Origin: Candidatus Rikenella faecigallinarum
GTDB lineage: Bacteria; Bacteroidota; Bacteroidia; Bacteroidales; Rikenellaceae
Assembly: GCA_019113395.1 (NCBI GenBank)
Contig: DXHL01000008.1
Coordinates: forward strand, 1 to 43,677
DNA: 43,677 nucleotides
Direction of reading: 5' to 3'
The translations under genes and the position numbers were made by a program. Numbering within the stretch: position 1 is the first letter of the stretch; each line of letters begins with the position of its first letter. The notes under the pieces were generated by a model. The model did no database searches. It saw nothing but the letters and a program-made list of their open reading frames with translations, and was not told the DNA's origin. Shown here piece after piece: positions 43,531 to 43,677 of this stretch.

Positions 43531-43677
43531 GCGATATGGTGGGGTAAGTGGGGCCGCAAGGACGCTTTTCCGGGTGCCGACGGCAGCACGACAACGCAAG
43601 AAAGAACTTACCAAAATGCAACTACTATTCCAATTTATGGAGCTGACGGGACTACTAAATTACCAGAAGATGGTACC
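43531..43677 (+). CDS. Cassette E: start of an orphan FISUMP/fimbrillin-like domain, cut by window end
   Basis: The only plus-strand copy. The frame reads AIWWGKWGRKDAFPGADGST, then TTQERTYQNATTIPIYGADG and on to the window edge, closely following A-D. No ATG, promoter or signal peptide precedes it, and it lies just after the ahcY terminator. The leading WWGK-WG looks like a small duplication. The conserved DNA block begins at 43551. The length and tail are outside the window. Confidence 0.6.

Overview
The window looks like a chromosomal segment of a Bacteroidales bacterium, most likely Rikenellaceae/Alistipes-like. This rests on several signs. Promoters follow the Bacteroidota pattern (TAnnTTTG near -7, sometimes TTTG about 19 nt upstream). 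There are no Shine-Dalgarno sites, and coding GC is moderate to high. Family members typical of the phylum are present: a TGS-domain nucleoside kinase, DUF5606, a Bacteroidota-type LptD, SPOR-tailed amidase, and a YbbR-coaE pair. No rRNA, tRNA, CRISPR array or transposase gene was seen. The genus is inferred, not proven.

Layout. 0.2-4.8 kb: family 2 glycosyltransferase, mazG, gamma-carbonic anhydrase and gyrB, all rightward. 4.9-8.4 kb: leftward nucleoside kinase, orphan cassette A, and fabG, which is divergent from glyA (8.5 kb). 10-12.4 kb: a lipoprotein GH20 hexosaminidase. 12.4-13.7 kb: structured intergenic repeats and cassette B. 13.7-20.5 kb: an RsmI-like methylase facing a leftward envelope/DNA cluster (FKBP lipoprotein, mutS2, MlaD-like, amidase). 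20.5-25.6 kb: lptD and an M3 peptidase lipoprotein. 25.7-28.2 kb: divergent S41 protease and glycosyltransferase. 28.2-29.7 kb: three more structured repeats and cassette C. 29.8-32 kb: ybbR, coaE, DUF5606. 32-36.3 kb: leftward pth, rplY, flippase and a metal/corrinoid binding lipoprotein. 36.4-38.8 kb: sodB, cassette D and an ECF sigma factor. 39-41.6 kb: leftward MerR, Nif3-like and zinc-ribbon operon. 41.7-43.5 kb: a standalone riboflavin kinase overlapping ahcY. 43.5 kb to the end: the start of cassette E.

Most genes are housekeeping: nucleotide and cofactor metabolism, replication, translation, and outer-membrane and peptidoglycan biogenesis. The unusual layer is a family of five dispersed, promoterless, AT-richer coding cassettes (A-E). 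All begin at the same codons (W-G-R-K-D-x-F-P-G-A-D-G-S-T) with almost identical DNA. They then diverge through a body resembling the C-terminal FISUMP/fimbrillin domain. The four complete ones end in C-(V/I)-Q-E-stop followed by the same ~150 bp tail. Three sit 12-30 nt beyond an intrinsic terminator. Three tails (B, C, D) abut a second element whose nested stems change with compensating substitutions between copies. Together these suggest a dispersed repertoire of silent surface-protein domain cassettes, with a structured DNA/RNA element that may take part in their movement or recombination. The repeats and shared ends are read directly from the sequence; the function is inference.
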